Assembly: GCF_000732485.2 (NCBI RefSeq) | Contig: NZ_JAQV02000024.1 | Coordinates: forward strand, 179,463 to 243,462 | DNA: 64,000 nt | Source of the DNA: Bacillus sp. SJS | Lineage (GTDB): Bacteria; Bacillota; Bacilli; Bacillales; Bacillaceae | Direction of reading: 5' to 3' | Made by a program: the position numbers and the translations under genes | Notes under the pieces: generated by a model | Databases searched by the model: none | Seen by the model: only the letters and a program-made list of their open reading frames with translations | Told to the model about the DNA's origin: nothing | In this document: piece by piece, positions 7,023 through 15,927 of the stretch | Position numbering within the stretch: the first letter of the stretch is position 1 | Layout of the letters: each line of letters opens with the position of its first letter

Positions 7023-7080
7023 AAAGTGAACTTGACTACCAAATAATAGTAAAGTAAACTTAACGTACAGTAAGCTTTAC
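7023..7080 (+). promoter_or_regulatory. Promoter with repeated operator half-sites for the XRE operon
   Basis: TTGACT (7032-7037), a 17-nt spacer and TAAACT (7055-7060) form a sigma-A promoter. The sequence AAAGTGAACTT overlaps the -35 and AAAGTAAACTT overlaps the -10, 28 nt apart, and the palindrome GTAAGCTTTAC follows. These are likely operators through which the encoded XRE protein represses its own promoter. Confidence 0.6.
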
Positions 7081-7102
7081 ATTTATATCGAGGAGGCCGA
7101 TA

Positions 7103-7312
7103 TTGAAATCACTCATTCGTGAAAAAAGGACAGAGAGCCATATTACGCAGGAAGAGCTGTCCCAAGTATTAAATGTGTCCAGGCAAACGGTTATTTCGTT
7201 GGAAAAGGGCAAGTATAAACCATCCCTTGTTTTAGCACATAAGCTTGCCCAGGTTTTCAAATGCAGCATTGAGGATTTATTTATTTTTGAGGGGGATGAG
7301 AATATTGAATGA
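7103..7312 (+). CDS. XRE-family helix-turn-helix regulator
   Basis: A 69-residue protein that is almost entirely an HTH_3 domain: IREKRTESHITQEELSQVLN, then VSRQTVISLEKGKYKPSL as the recognition region, ending in KCSIEDLFIFEGDENIE. It belongs to the short YgzD/YozG-like regulators often encoded before small membrane proteins. TTG is the start, with GGAGG 7 nt upstream. It overlaps the next gene by 8 nt and is probably autoregulated through the repeats in its promoter. Confidence 0.85.
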   Translation: MKSLIREKRTESHITQEELSQVLNVSRQTVISLEKGKYKPSLVLAHKLAQVFKCSIEDLFIFEGDENIE

Positions 7313-7622
7313 AGCACTACTGAACAATTGGATCGGTCTTTCCGGACTGATTGCAGGCATCATCCTTGCAGGGACTGCAATGTTCCTCGGCAGACGGTTC
7401 AGCAAGAATAAGCGCGGTTTAGATGAACGCTATCATTATTTGATGTCAAACGCGAAGGCGGTTTCCTGGAATATTACCTTTGTTGTCATCTTAATTGCCT
7501 GGGCTCTAGTTATTTTATTTGAGGGAATTTCGGTTTCATTCTTTATTATGACTGGGATTTATATTTTTCATTGCTTGTCGCTTATTTTGTCAGCAGCTTA
7601 TTTTTCGAGGCACGGAGGATGA
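7305..7622 (+). CDS. Small membrane protein, partner of the XRE regulator
   Basis: A 105-residue protein with three hydrophobic segments (about residues 9-30, 55-75 and 78-98) and the motif GLDERYHYLMSNA between the first two. The D-E-R-Y motif resembles DUF2178/DUF3796-like membrane proteins that are commonly coupled to XRE regulators; the family match is tentative. I place the start at TTG, 9 nt after GAGGGGG, since the ATG three codons earlier is too close to that site. It overlaps the regulator at its start and the next gene at its end (ATGA). Confidence 0.7.
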   Translation: MNEALLNNWIGLSGLIAGIILAGTAMFLGRRFSKNKRGLDERYHYLMSNAKAVSWNITFVVILIAWALVILFEGISVSFFIMTGIYIFHCLSLILSAAYFSRHGG

Positions 7623-7816
7623 CAAGTCAACTAAAGGCCGGACTGATGGCATCGCTGTTCGCTATGATTGGACTTCCCCTTCTTTTTCTTGCTGTTTCGC
7701 TCGCTTCTGGCGTGTGGGAATACTTTCTTTTCTCCCTCTTCCCCTCCTTTTTTGCCGGATTTACAGGACTTTTGTTCACCTTTCAGGAAATCAGAAAACA
7801 AAGAAATGCAAAATAA
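7619..7816 (+). CDS. Small membrane protein, third gene of the XRE operon
   Basis: A 65-residue protein with two hydrophobic segments and a basic tail (EIRKQRNAK). Its ATG overlaps the preceding stop codon, and GAGG lies 8 nt before it, so translation is probably coupled. I do not recognise a family. A strong hairpin shared with the convergent fabI gene follows. Confidence 0.65.
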   Translation: MTSQLKAGLMASLFAMIGLPLLFLAVSLASGVWEYFLFSLFPSFFAGFTGLLFTFQEIRKQRNAK

Positions 7817-7850
7817 AAGAGCTTGGGGATGTCCCCTCAAGCTCTTTTGT
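7815..7850. terminator. Bidirectional terminator between the XRE operon and fabI
   Basis: AAAAGAGCTTGGGGA pairs with TCCCCTCAAGCTCTTTT with one bulge, flanked by A and T runs. Confidence 0.85.
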
Positions 7851-7858
7851 GCGGCTCA

Positions 7859-8635
7859 TTAGCCGCCAATAATATGATACCCTGAATCTACATGCAGGTT
7901 TTCGCCTGTCATGCCGCGGGAAAGATCGCTGAATAGAAATAGAGCCGTGTCCCCTACTTCCTCTGGAGTTGTCGTACGGCGAAGCGGCGCTTTTTCTTCA
8001 ATTTCCTTAAGGATGGAGTTGAAATCACTGATTCCTTTTGCAGATAGTGTACGGATTGGGCCTGCAGAAATCGAATTCACGCGGATTTTCTCTTTGCCCA
8101 GATCTTCTGCCAGATAGCGGACGCTTGCATCAAGGGAGGCTTTGGCTACACCCATAACATTGTAGTTGGAAACAACTCGCTCTCCTCCAAGATAGGTCAA
8201 GGTAACGATGCTTCCGCCCTCTGTCATCAAGCCCTTCGCTTCTTTTGCTACAGCAGTAAGAGAATAAGAGCTTATGTTATGTGCAAGAAGGAAGCCTTCA
8301 CGGGTCGTATCCATGTAGTCGCCTGCCAGGTCTTCTTTGTTGGCGAATGCGATACAGTGCGCTACACCGTGCAGAACGTTTACTTCCGCTTTGATGTCAG
8401 CGAAGCATTTTTTAATTTCATCATCATTCGTTATGTCGCAAGGATAAAAAAGAGAATCATCGCGTTCCAGTGTTTCGGCAAGGTCTTTAACTGGTTTTTC
8501 AAAACGCTCTCCTGCGTATGTAAAGATAACTCTGGCGCCTGCATTATGAAGAGAACGCGCAATACCCCAAGCGATGCTGCGTTTGTTTGCTACTCCCATG
8601 ACCACAATATTCCGGCCTTTTAAAGAAAAGTTCAT
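7859..8635 (-). CDS. fabI: Enoyl-[acyl-carrier-protein] reductase (NADH)
   Basis: Performs the last reduction of each fatty-acid elongation cycle. The 258-residue length matches FabI. Visible landmarks are the N-terminal nucleotide-binding stretch VMGVANKRSIAWGIARSLH, the catalytic Y-x6-K (YNVMGVAK) and the GPIRTLSAKGI substrate loop. I set the start at the ATG after CAGGAGG, trimming 21 residues of upstream open frame. A FapR-type operator overlaps its promoter, tying it to the lipid-synthesis regulon. In B. subtilis a thiamine operon lies between yjbQ and fabI; it is absent here. Confidence 0.95.
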   Translation of the reverse strand: MNFSLKGRNIVVMGVANKRSIAWGIARSLHNAGARVIFTYAGERFEKPVKDLAETLERDDSLFYPCDITNDDEIKKCFADIKAEVNVLHGVAHCIAFANKEDLAGDYMDTTREGFLLAHNISSYSLTAVAKEAKGLMTEGGSIVTLTYLGGERVVSNYNVMGVAKASLDASVRYLAEDLGKEKIRVNSISAGPIRTLSAKGISDFNSILKEIEEKAPLRRTTTPEEVGDTALFLFSDLSRGMTGENLHVDSGYHIIGG

Positions 8636-8663
8636 CGGGCGTGCCTCCTGTTTTATACATGTT

Positions 8664-8686
8664 ATTAGTACCTGGTTCCAATTATA
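8664..8686 (-). promoter_or_regulatory. FapR-type operator and -10 box of fabI
   Basis: ATTAGTACCTGGTTCCAAT (plus strand) is an imperfect palindrome resembling FapR operators, and the minus-strand -10 TATAAT abuts it. FapR, released by malonyl-CoA, represses fatty-acid genes in Bacillus. No good -35 is visible. Confidence 0.65.
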
Positions 8687-8700
8687 GCACCTCCCCACTG

Positions 8701-8728
8701 AAAAAGACAGGCACCATTTGTGCCTGTC
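8701..8728 (-). terminator. Terminator of mgtE-yjbQ
   Basis: GACAGGCAC pairs with GTGCCTGTC and runs into TTTTT on the minus strand, right after the yjbQ stop codon. Confidence 0.9.
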
Positions 8729-8734
8729 CCTCCG

Positions 8735-10582
8735 TTAATTTTGCAATTCTAATCTTAAATCCTTTACATATTCAGCAGACCCTGTAACAAGAATTCGGTC
8801 CCCTACCTGAAGATTTGTATCTCCATGGGGTACAATCGAATCTTTTCCACGAAAAATCCGGACGAAAATGATGTCTCCTGTAAACGGGAAGGTTCTTAGC
8901 GTAACGCCTGAATATTTCGCATTGTTCATCGTAACCTGGTACAGCCCTGTCTCTTTGTTTGTCAGGATGCGGACAATATCCGGTGATTCAATCAGGGCCT
9001 GCAGCAATACCTTCGTTGAAAGGAGTACAGAGAAAAGATCGACATCATGCTCCTTCAGCTTTTCCCCGAGCTCCGCAGAAGCAATGCTTGCGATTACCCT
9101 CGGAACTCCTTTTTCCTTTGCAAAAATAGCGATGTCGGCGTTTCTTTCTTCATCTCCTGTCGCTACAACCAGGATATCTGCATCAAAAACCTGGCTGCTT
9201 TGCAGACTTTCCATCGAATAATCCTCGAGCTCCTTGATTTCAAATAAGGATTCTGCTATTTGCTCATCCATTTTGTCTTGGAACGTGTGGAAAACAACAG
9301 TCTGAAAATAATCAGGATTGAGCTCTCTTGTAACAGGAAGCGTCATCTGATTGGCTCCAATGAGTGCTACCTTCAGCTTCTGATCCGCAAGCTTCTGTTT
9401 AGGAAACAGCTTTTTAAAACCAATCGGCGAAATGATGCTTGAAATGACAGCGACGAGAATGAGTGCTCCAGACATCTGTTCATCAATCACGTTCGCTTTT
9501 TGACCGATTGTGGTAGCCGCGATGACAAGTGACAGGGTAGCTGTTAAAAGAAAACCTGCTGAAGCAGTCGTGCGCATGTCATACCATTTTCGTAAATAGA
9601 GAATAGGAAGCAGTTTTGAAATAAACAGTGCGATCAAAAGAAGCGGAATCAGCACCAAGATTTTAGGGTTCTCGAATAGTTTCCATAAATCAAGCTTCAC
9701 GCCAATCATCACGAAGAAAATCGGGATGAGGAAGCCGTAGCCAAAGGAATCAAGCTTTTGTACCATTTCCTTATTCGGTGAAAGCAAAGAAACAAGTACC
9801 CCCGCCAAAAAAGCTCCCAAAATATTTTCCGCTCCGATTGTCTCTGAAATTCCAACCAGAATAATGATAAGTGCAAAAATTGCACGCGTACCAATCTGAA
9901 TCGTTCCCTTTGACATTGAATCAATGAACGAGCGGTTTTTGAATCGATTTCCTACAAAGTATAAAACCACTCCTGCTGCAAACAGGATCAGCAGAAGCCA
10001 GATGCTTCCGCCGCCATCTCCATAGATGGAAGCAAAGACGGCAAGCAGAATCATGGTAACCAAATCAGCGATAACTGCGACAAGCAAAATGATTTGGCCA
10101 ATGTTGCTTTTCATGATGCCGCCTTCCTTCAAGGTTGGAACGACTACCCCAAGAGAAATGGTTGATATGATTAAGGTCATCAGAAAAGCATTCTTGATAA
10201 ACCCTGTCCAGACAAAGATCAGGGATAGAAGAATGGAAAGGACAAAGATTCCCGCGAATACAACACTTGAAGCAATAAACGTATTGGGGACGGGCTTCCC
10301 GTTCGGAAGCTTTTCCTTTCTCTTCGCTCCTGTAAACGCACTGAAATCAATTTCCAAACCGCTCAAAAACATGAGGAAAATAAACCCCAAGGATGAGAGT
10401 GTCTGCAGCCAGGTGTCCTGTGCGACAATGTCAAAGCCGCTTTTTCCTATTACGAGACCCATCAATATTTCGGCGACAACGACAGGCATAAAATTCAGTT
10501 TTAACCGGTGCATGAGAATCGGTGTCATAAAGGCGACTAGGACAACAATGACTAATGACGTAACGGAAGCTTCATGTTCCAT
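8735..10582 (-). CDS. yjbQ: CPA2-family cation/proton antiporter with RCK domain
   Basis: A 615-residue protein: about 12 membrane helices (residues 5-395) of the Na+/H+ exchanger fold, then a TrkA-N nucleotide-binding domain (about 405-520, beginning LKVALIGANQMTLPVTREL) and a TrkA-C domain (about 535-615). This layout is KefB-like and matches B. subtilis YjbQ in length and position. It should exchange Na+ or K+ for protons at the membrane with cytosolic ligand control. It is 18 nt downstream of mgtE, so the two transporters are likely co-expressed. Confidence 0.9.
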   Translation of the reverse strand: MEHEASVTSLVIVVLVAFMTPILMHRLKLNFMPVVVAEILMGLVIGKSGFDIVAQDTWLQTLSSLGFIFLMFLSGLEIDFSAFTGAKRKEKLPNGKPVPNTFIASSVVFAGIFVLSILLSLIFVWTGFIKNAFLMTLIISTISLGVVVPTLKEGGIMKSNIGQIILLVAVIADLVTMILLAVFASIYGDGGGSIWLLLILFAAGVVLYFVGNRFKNRSFIDSMSKGTIQIGTRAIFALIIILVGISETIGAENILGAFLAGVLVSLLSPNKEMVQKLDSFGYGFLIPIFFVMIGVKLDLWKLFENPKILVLIPLLLIALFISKLLPILYLRKWYDMRTTASAGFLLTATLSLVIAATTIGQKANVIDEQMSGALILVAVISSIISPIGFKKLFPKQKLADQKLKVALIGANQMTLPVTRELNPDYFQTVVFHTFQDKMDEQIAESLFEIKELEDYSMESLQSSQVFDADILVVATGDEERNADIAIFAKEKGVPRVIASIASAELGEKLKEHDVDLFSVLLSTKVLLQALIESPDIVRILTNKETGLYQVTMNNAKYSGVTLRTFPFTGDIIFVRIFRGKDSIVPHGDTNLQVGDRILVTGSAEYVKDLRLELQN

Positions 10583-10600
10583 CTTTTCCCCTCCTGTCTC

Positions 10601-11968
10601 TTAATGAAGATTTTGAATAAATAACGATGCCAGTCCAAGATAAATAAGAATACTGATAATATCATTAATCGTAGTAATAAATGGACCAGATGCAACAGCC
10701 GGATCTATCTTAAATCGATGCATCACGATAGGAACCATAGCTCCTGCGACAGCGGCCACGATAAGCGAAAATAGAATTGCAGTTCCGACCAGCATTCCGA
10801 GCAGAAGGTCTCCCTTCCATACAAATACGACGCCTGTTACAAGCACACCGCATACTGCACCCGCAATCAATCCGGTACCCGCTTCCCTGAACAAGATCTT
10901 AAAGGAGGTTTCCTTTTCCACTTCCCCTAAAGCAATCCTCCTGATCGCAACAGCCAGCGCCTGCGTTCCCGTATTTCCGGCCATCCCGGCAATAAGCGGA
11001 ATAAACACGGAAAGAATGGCTACTTGATCCAATGTTTCTTCAAAACGTCCAATCAAGCTTGCTGTGAGCATACCGAGAAATAAAAGGATAATCAGCCACG
11101 GAAGTCTCTTTTTCGCTGCTGAGAATGGCCCTTTATCTGAGGAATCCGCATCGGAAATTCCAGCGAGCTTCGAGTAATCATCAGAGGCTTCTTCATTAAT
11201 AACATCCACGATGTCATCAATTGTAATGATGCCGAGGAGCCTGTCATTTATGTCCACAACAGGCAAGGCCAGGAAGTTATAATCCCTGATTTTTCTCGCT
11301 GCCTCCTCCTGATCAACGGATACCAATACCGAATAAACCCGTTCGTTCATAATTTCGGTGATCATCGTTTCATCCTCTGAGATGATTAAATCTCTTAATG
11401 AAACGACTCCCACAAGCCGTCTGTCCTCATCAACGACGAACGTATAGTAAATCGTCTCAGCATTCGGCGCTTCGCTTTTTAATATTTGCATAGCCGAGCG
11501 GACGGTCTGGTGTGCATGAATGGCAACAAATTCTGTTGTCATGATGCTTCCGGCTGTAAATTCCTTATAATGAAGCAGTTCGCGTATTTCCTTAGCCGCA
11601 TCTTCCTCCATTAAAGTCAAATAACCGGCTACTTTCCCCTGGTCCAATTCATTCAGAACATCAACCGCATCATCTGCATACATTTGAGCGAGCATTTGCG
11701 CAGCATATATGGAATCCATTTCAGAAAGGTACGTCTCAACCTCTTCCTCATCCGCATCTATGTTCTCAAAAATTGAGGCCATTTCTTCGGGTGAAAGAAA
11801 GCGGTAAAGAATAGCCCGGTCTTCAGGTTCAAGCTTAACGAACCATCTTCCTTGATCATAGGAATGACGGTCGAAAAACAAATCCCTGAAGGCATCCAGC
11901 TGATCCTCTCTTAAAGCGGTAATAAGAAGCTCTTCTTCGAGCTCATCCATTTTTTGCAATTCTGCCAT
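10601..11968 (-). CDS. mgtE: Magnesium transporter MgtE
   Basis: A 455-residue Mg2+ channel. It has an acidic N-terminal domain (about 25-140), two CBS domains (about 145-270) that sense cytosolic Mg2+, a plug helix, and a five-helix membrane domain carrying GNTGTQALAVAIRRIALGE and DPAVASGPFITTINDIISI, the pore-lining motifs. GGAGGGG precedes the ATG. In B. subtilis the main mgtE lies elsewhere and is preceded by an M-box; I see no M-box in the short leader here. It is the first gene of an operon with yjbQ. Confidence 0.93.
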   Translation of the reverse strand: MAELQKMDELEEELLITALREDQLDAFRDLFFDRHSYDQGRWFVKLEPEDRAILYRFLSPEEMASIFENIDADEEEVETYLSEMDSIYAAQMLAQMYADDAVDVLNELDQGKVAGYLTLMEEDAAKEIRELLHYKEFTAGSIMTTEFVAIHAHQTVRSAMQILKSEAPNAETIYYTFVVDEDRRLVGVVSLRDLIISEDETMITEIMNERVYSVLVSVDQEEAARKIRDYNFLALPVVDINDRLLGIITIDDIVDVINEEASDDYSKLAGISDADSSDKGPFSAAKKRLPWLIILLFLGMLTASLIGRFEETLDQVAILSVFIPLIAGMAGNTGTQALAVAIRRIALGEVEKETSFKILFREAGTGLIAGAVCGVLVTGVVFVWKGDLLLGMLVGTAILFSLIVAAVAGAMVPIVMHRFKIDPAVASGPFITTINDIISILIYLGLASLFIQNLH

Positions 11969-12103
11969 TTGCAGCCCCTCCCTTCCTATTTCATACGCTT
12001 TGAAAACAGCATGATAACATAATGATTAGAATAACGCATTCCCTTTTTTTCTTCCACCCATAACCCTTCATACCCGTTTTCGGCTGCAGCATTCCCGTTC
12101 GCC

Positions 12104-12133
12104 TTGAAAACCGCGTCTTTCATTATGTATAGT
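12104..12133 (+). promoter_or_regulatory. Candidate sigma-A promoter of prpE
   Basis: TTGAAA, an 18-nt spacer and TATAGT, about 50 nt before the prpE start codon. Confidence 0.45.
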
Positions 12134-12184
12134 TTGTGATAACGGCTGGAAAATAATCGGAAAGACCGCATGGAGTGATGAAGA

Positions 12185-12928
12185 ATGAAAATAGATGTGA
12201 TTGGAGATGTGCACGGCTGCTATAAGGAACTGACGGAGCTGCTGTATAAACTTGGATATAGGGATCATGATGGTATACCCATCCATCCTGAAGGAAGAAA
12301 AATTTCTTTTGCCGGGGATTTAACAGACCGGGGACCGGACTCATTAAAAGTCATCGAAAAAACTGCCCGGATTATTACAGCAGGAAAAGGGTATTACTCT
12401 CCCGGAAATCACTGCGACAAGCTCTATCGCTATTTGAAAGGCAATAAAGTACAAATCAAGCACGGTTTGGAGACAACAGTTGAAGAATTGAATCAATTAA
12501 ATGAACGGGACAGAAAAACACTTCGCGATACATTTATGAAGCTTTATGAAGAAGCCCCTATTTATCAGGAGCTGGATGGCGGCAAGCTCATCGTTGCCCA
12601 TGCCGGTATTCAGGAAAAGGATATTGGCCGTTATACGAAGCGAATTAAGGAATTTGTATTTTACGGTGATGTTACTGGTGAGATAATGGAAAATGGGATG
12701 CCTGTGAGAAAAGACTGGGCACTTCATTATAGTGGACAGCCCTGGATTGTTTACGGACATACACCTGTGAAAAATCCAAGAATCATCAATAAAACAATCA
12801 ACATTGATACGGGGGCGGTTTTCGGAGGAAAACTGACCGCTTTTCGGTATCCGGAAGCAGAAACGGTATCCGTCCCATCCTCCATGAACTTCGATGCGGC
12901 AAGATTCAGAGAATATCCCGGCTCCTGA
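12185..12928 (+). CDS. prpE: PrpE-type phosphatase/diadenosine tetraphosphatase
   Basis: A 247-residue metallophosphatase. The PPP-superfamily motifs are clear: GDVHG (residues 7-11), GDLTDRG (about 44-50), GNH (about 74-76) and later YGHTPV with a histidine metal ligand. B. subtilis PrpE (YjbP) hydrolyses Ap4A asymmetrically and has protein phosphatase activity linked to spore germination. GGAGTG precedes the ATG by about 5 nt. It is divergent from mgtE and leads a short plus-strand group. Confidence 0.92.
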   Translation: MKIDVIGDVHGCYKELTELLYKLGYRDHDGIPIHPEGRKISFAGDLTDRGPDSLKVIEKTARIITAGKGYYSPGNHCDKLYRYLKGNKVQIKHGLETTVEELNQLNERDRKTLRDTFMKLYEEAPIYQELDGGKLIVAHAGIQEKDIGRYTKRIKEFVFYGDVTGEIMENGMPVRKDWALHYSGQPWIVYGHTPVKNPRIINKTINIDTGAVFGGKLTAFRYPEAETVSVPSSMNFDAARFREYPGS

Positions 12929-12999
12929 TTTCTATTGTAAAAATTTTATATTTAAAGTAAAATTTTCAAGTCGTGTGTTTTACCGAAAGGGGGATAGGG

Positions 13000-13740
13000 A
13001 TGGAACGTAAAGGATCGAAGCCATACGATGAAGAAGCTTTTTTTCAGGAATTTATGAAAAGAAGGTATCGGACAGACAGTCCAAATTTAATTATTGAAAA
13101 ACCAGCCCTCCTTCAATTAATCGGCAATCCCAAGGACTGCAGGGTTCTCGACCTTGGCTGCGGAGATGCATCATTGGGGCTTGATTTACTTATGCAGGGA
13201 TGCACCTCCTATTTAGGAATTGAAGGCTCGAATAAAATGTTTGAAGAAGCGATTCGGGTACTTGAAACAACGAATGGAAAAATTGAATTATCCTCAATGG
13301 AAGATTATGCTTATCCGCCAGAAGCATTTGATCTGGTCGTTTCCGAGCTGGCCATTCACTATGCAGAGGACATTGAAACACTTTTTCAATCTATATTCCA
13401 GACTCTAAAGCCCGGCGGAAGACTTGTTTTCAGTGTACAGCACCCGCTTCTGACTTCATCATTTACAAGCAGCGAATCGGGAAAGAGCCGCAGCAGCTGG
13501 GTTGTTGATGATTATTTTCACAGCGGAAAGAGAGTAGAGAATTGGATGGGTGAACAAGTCGTAAAATATCACCGCTCAATTGGTGAATACTTTTCGGCCA
13601 TTGTACATGCAGGGTTTAAGATTGAAAGTCTCATAGAACCAAAGCCGGATCCTCAAAACTTTTCAAATCCGGAGGAATACAAACGACGCATGCGGATCCC
13701 GCTATTCGTATTATTCTCTTGCACAAAAGGAGCGGACTAA
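13000..13740 (+). CDS. Class I SAM-dependent methyltransferase
   Basis: A 246-residue Rossmann-fold methyltransferase. Motif I is VLDLGCGDASLGLDL (about residues 48-62), the acidic post-motif I is GIEGSNKMFEEA, motif IV is FDLVVSELAIHYAED, and TLKPGGRLVFSVQHPLL is motif VI. The HPLL/VDDYFHSG region resembles the UbiE/BioC-like YodH-type enzymes, substrate unknown. I placed the start at ATG after AAAGGGGGAT. It is followed by two tiny genes with only one or a few bases between them, which suggests an operon. Confidence 0.85.
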   Translation: MERKGSKPYDEEAFFQEFMKRRYRTDSPNLIIEKPALLQLIGNPKDCRVLDLGCGDASLGLDLLMQGCTSYLGIEGSNKMFEEAIRVLETTNGKIELSSMEDYAYPPEAFDLVVSELAIHYAEDIETLFQSIFQTLKPGGRLVFSVQHPLLTSSFTSSESGKSRSSWVVDDYFHSGKRVENWMGEQVVKYHRSIGEYFSAIVHAGFKIESLIEPKPDPQNFSNPEEYKRRMRIPLFVLFSCTKGAD

Positions 13741-13741
13741 A

Positions 13742-13930
13742 TTGGATAAGAACTATAGTATAGGATTACTATTTGTCATGGCTGGCATGTGCTTTTTAAT
13801 GCTCTCGATTGCATTAAAGCCAGAAGGCCTGATGCTTGCTGCTCTGCTAGTACCATCACTGATTTTAAATATCGCCGGAACAGCTTTCATCATGAAATTC
13901 CTTCAGAAGGGAAAATTGAAAAGGAGCTGA
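13742..13930 (+). CDS. Small two-helix membrane protein
   Basis: A 62-residue protein with two hydrophobic helices (about 7-26 and 30-53) and a basic tail (KFLQKGKLKRS). TTG start; AAAAGGAG overlaps the end of the methyltransferase gene 9-10 nt upstream, so translation is probably coupled. No family recognised. Confidence 0.65.
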   Translation: MDKNYSIGLLFVMAGMCFLMLSIALKPEGLMLAALLVPSLILNIAGTAFIMKFLQKGKLKRS

Positions 13931-13937
13931 AATATCC

Positions 13938-14117
13938 ATGTCTCTTGAGATGCGCAAGCAATGCGAGCGGTGCAGTGGAGCTCTCCAAGATCAATCCCCC
14001 GCCTACATATGTGTACACGAATGCACCTTCTGCGAACCATGTACGGAAGAGATGATGAAGGTTTGCCCAAATTGCAGCGGGGAATTAGTTAAGCGGCCAA
14101 GACCACAGGTTCATTAA
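13938..14117 (+). CDS. DUF1272 zinc-ribbon-like protein
   Basis: A 59-residue protein starting MSLEMRKQCERCSGAL with three Cys pairs (C-x2-C; C-x3-C-x2-C-x2-C; C-x2-C) and the tail VCPNCSGELVKRPRP. This is the DUF1272 family, a compact treble-zinc fold of unknown function. AAAGGAG lies about 11 nt upstream inside the previous gene. It closes the methyltransferase group before a strong terminator. Confidence 0.8.
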   Translation: MSLEMRKQCERCSGALQDQSPAYICVHECTFCEPCTEEMMKVCPNCSGELVKRPRPQVH

Positions 14118-14130
14118 GGTAAAGATATAG

Positions 14131-14166
14131 AAAAAAGACGAATTCCAGCCGGATTCGTCTTTTTTC
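14131..14166. terminator. Bidirectional terminator between the DUF1272 gene and yjbO
   Basis: AAAAAAGACGAAT pairs with ATTCGTCTTTTTT across an 8-nt loop. Confidence 0.9.
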
Positions 14167-14204
14167 CTATTTGCCCAGGGTCAGTTCAATTCGCTGGGCC
14201 TCAG

Positions 14205-15107
14205 TTATTCAGAAGTATTCCAAAACTCTTTCATATCCTTCGGGAGCGTCGCATGAAAACTCATTTGCTCTTCCTTAAACGGATGCCAAAACGTGAGCTC
14301 TGAGCTGTGCAAAGCCTGCCTTTTCATTAAACGATCACTGCCGCCGTATAGCGTATCTCCTGCTAACGGATGACCGATACTGCTCATATGCACTCGGATC
14401 TGGTGGGTTCTCCCTGTTTCAAGCTTCAGTTCAGCCAAACTGCAGTCCTGTTTCCTTCCGAGTGTCAGATAAGCCGTTGCAGCATACTGGCCATCTTCCC
14501 TTACTTCTCGTTCAATGATACTTTGCAGATTTCTGCCAATGGGTTTGCTGATGATTCCTTTGTCCAGCTGCAATTTCCCATGAACAATCGCCGTATACGT
14601 TCGATGAATACCCGCCTGCTTCTGCTGTTTGGAAAATTGGGAGTGGCTGAATCGGTGCTTCGCTGCAAGCATAAGACCGGACGTGTCTTTATCAAGTCGG
14701 TTTACGATATGAATAGTTGATGAGAGTCCCTGTTTTTGCAGATGATACAGCAATCCATTAGCTAGTGTACTGTGCGGATAGAGCATGGAAGGAATCGTCG
14801 GCATTCCTGCTGCTTTGTTTAAAACGATGCAATGGTCATCTTCATAAACGATTGAAAGCTCTAAATCCTGAGGAATCAGACTTTCACTTGGTTTTTCAAC
14901 AGGAAAAAGAACAGCCACTTTATCCCCCGCTGTCACCTTTTTTCTGACCGTCTCTTGAATTCCATTCACAGTAATGCATCCGCCGCTGAATTTAATATCA
15001 ATAATGGCACGTTTCGTCAGTTGCTTTTGCTGCAAAAATTCCTTCACCAGCAGGCCGCTTTCCCGCTGCGAAACGCTCCACTCCATCTGAAATTGTTTAC
15101 TGTCCAA
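14205..15107 (-). CDS. yjbO: RluA/RluD-family 23S rRNA pseudouridine synthase
   Basis: Isomerises uridines to pseudouridine in large-subunit rRNA. The 300-residue protein has an S4-like RNA-binding N-terminus (about 15-75) and the catalytic loop [15 protein letters not shown], where the Asp is the nucleophile (NRLD replaces the usual HRLD). The [19 protein letters not shown] motif is also present. It overlaps the end of nadF by 11 nt, as is common in Bacillus, so the two are translationally coupled. Confidence 0.92.
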   Translation of the reverse strand: MDSKQFQMEWSVSQRESGLLVKEFLQQKQLTKRAIIDIKFSGGCITVNGIQETVRKKVTAGDKVAVLFPVEKPSESLIPQDLELSIVYEDDHCIVLNKAAGMPTIPSMLYPHSTLANGLLYHLQKQGLSSTIHIVNRLDKDTSGLMLAAKHRFSHSQFSKQQKQAGIHRTYTAIVHGKLQLDKGIISKPIGRNLQSIIEREVREDGQYAATAYLTLGRKQDCSLAELKLETGRTHQIRVHMSSIGHPLAGDTLYGGSDRLMKRQALHSSELTFWHPFKEEQMSFHATLPKDMKEFWNTSE

Positions 15108-15891
15108 TAAAGGAATCCTTTACACGCTTCCAGAAAGGGAATGGACGGAATCGGGCGAAGCGTACATTTTCTTTTGCAACGCGGCATTGAATCGATTTCA
15201 CGTCTTTATGCAGGAGCGTTAAATGATCAATCGTGATTTGGAAATCCGCATCATTAACAGGCTTTAACAAGCAGGTGTGGTGGTCAGGCAAAATAAGCGG
15301 AGAGCCTACTGTACGAAAGACGCGGTTATTAATAGAAGCCATTTCGGCAAGCTGAATAGCCCTGATAGAAGGATGCAAAATCGCTCCTCCCAATGCTTTA
15401 TTATAAGCTGTGCTTCCGGATGGAGTGGAGATGCATAGCCCATCCCCGCGAAAAGTCTCAAATCGCTGGCCTTTGATTTCGACATCCATCACAAGGGAAT
15501 TCTCAATCGCTTTCACTGTACACTCGTTCAAAGCGAGGTACCGCGCTTCTTTTCCCCCGTCATTATGCCGGATAATAACCTCAAGGATTGGATATTCCAC
15601 AATCTGATGAGGTGTTTTTGCAATCGCTATTACCAGCTTTTCAATTTCATCCGGAACCCAATCCGCATAAAAGCCGAGATGGCCTGTATGTACTCCTATA
15701 AAAGCGGTCTTATCGAGGCGGCTGCGATATCGGTGAAACGCGTAAAGAAGGGTGCCGTCGCCGCCAACAGAGATGACAATATCCGGACGGTCTTCATCAT
15801 ACTCGAGATCAAAGTCGCTCAGGTATGTCCTCATTCTTTGCATCAGTGTATTTGATTTGCTATCGCCTTTAGACGTAATTGCGAATCTCAT
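15097..15891 (-). CDS. nadF: NAD kinase
   Basis: Phosphorylates NAD+ to NADP+. The 264 residues include the ATP/polyphosphate-binding [15 protein letters not shown] (about residues 42-56), the NE motif in [12 protein letters not shown], and the [13 protein letters not shown] stretch. It is cytosolic. It lies in the yjbM-nadF-yjbO order found in B. subtilis, where YjbN is the main kinase. Confidence 0.93.
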   Translation of the reverse strand: MRFAITSKGDSKSNTLMQRMRTYLSDFDLEYDEDRPDIVISVGGDGTLLYAFHRYRSRLDKTAFIGVHTGHLGFYADWVPDEIEKLVIAIAKTPHQIVEYPILEVIIRHNDGGKEARYLALNECTVKAIENSLVMDVEIKGQRFETFRGDGLCISTPSGSTAYNKALGGAILHPSIRAIQLAEMASINNRVFRTVGSPLILPDHHTCLLKPVNDADFQITIDHLTLLHKDVKSIQCRVAKENVRFARFRPFPFWKRVKDSFIGQ

Positions 15892-15927
15892 ATTCCAGGC
15901 CCCTTTTCTATAGATTATATACCGCGC

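Noticed and set aside
11986..12171. Small minus-strand frame between mgtE and prpE
   Set aside because: No ribosome binding site at any start and it covers the mgtE leader; composition does not look coding.
11969..12184. M-box magnesium riboswitch before mgtE
   Set aside because: The leader is short and lacks the expected conserved M-box start and hairpins by eye.
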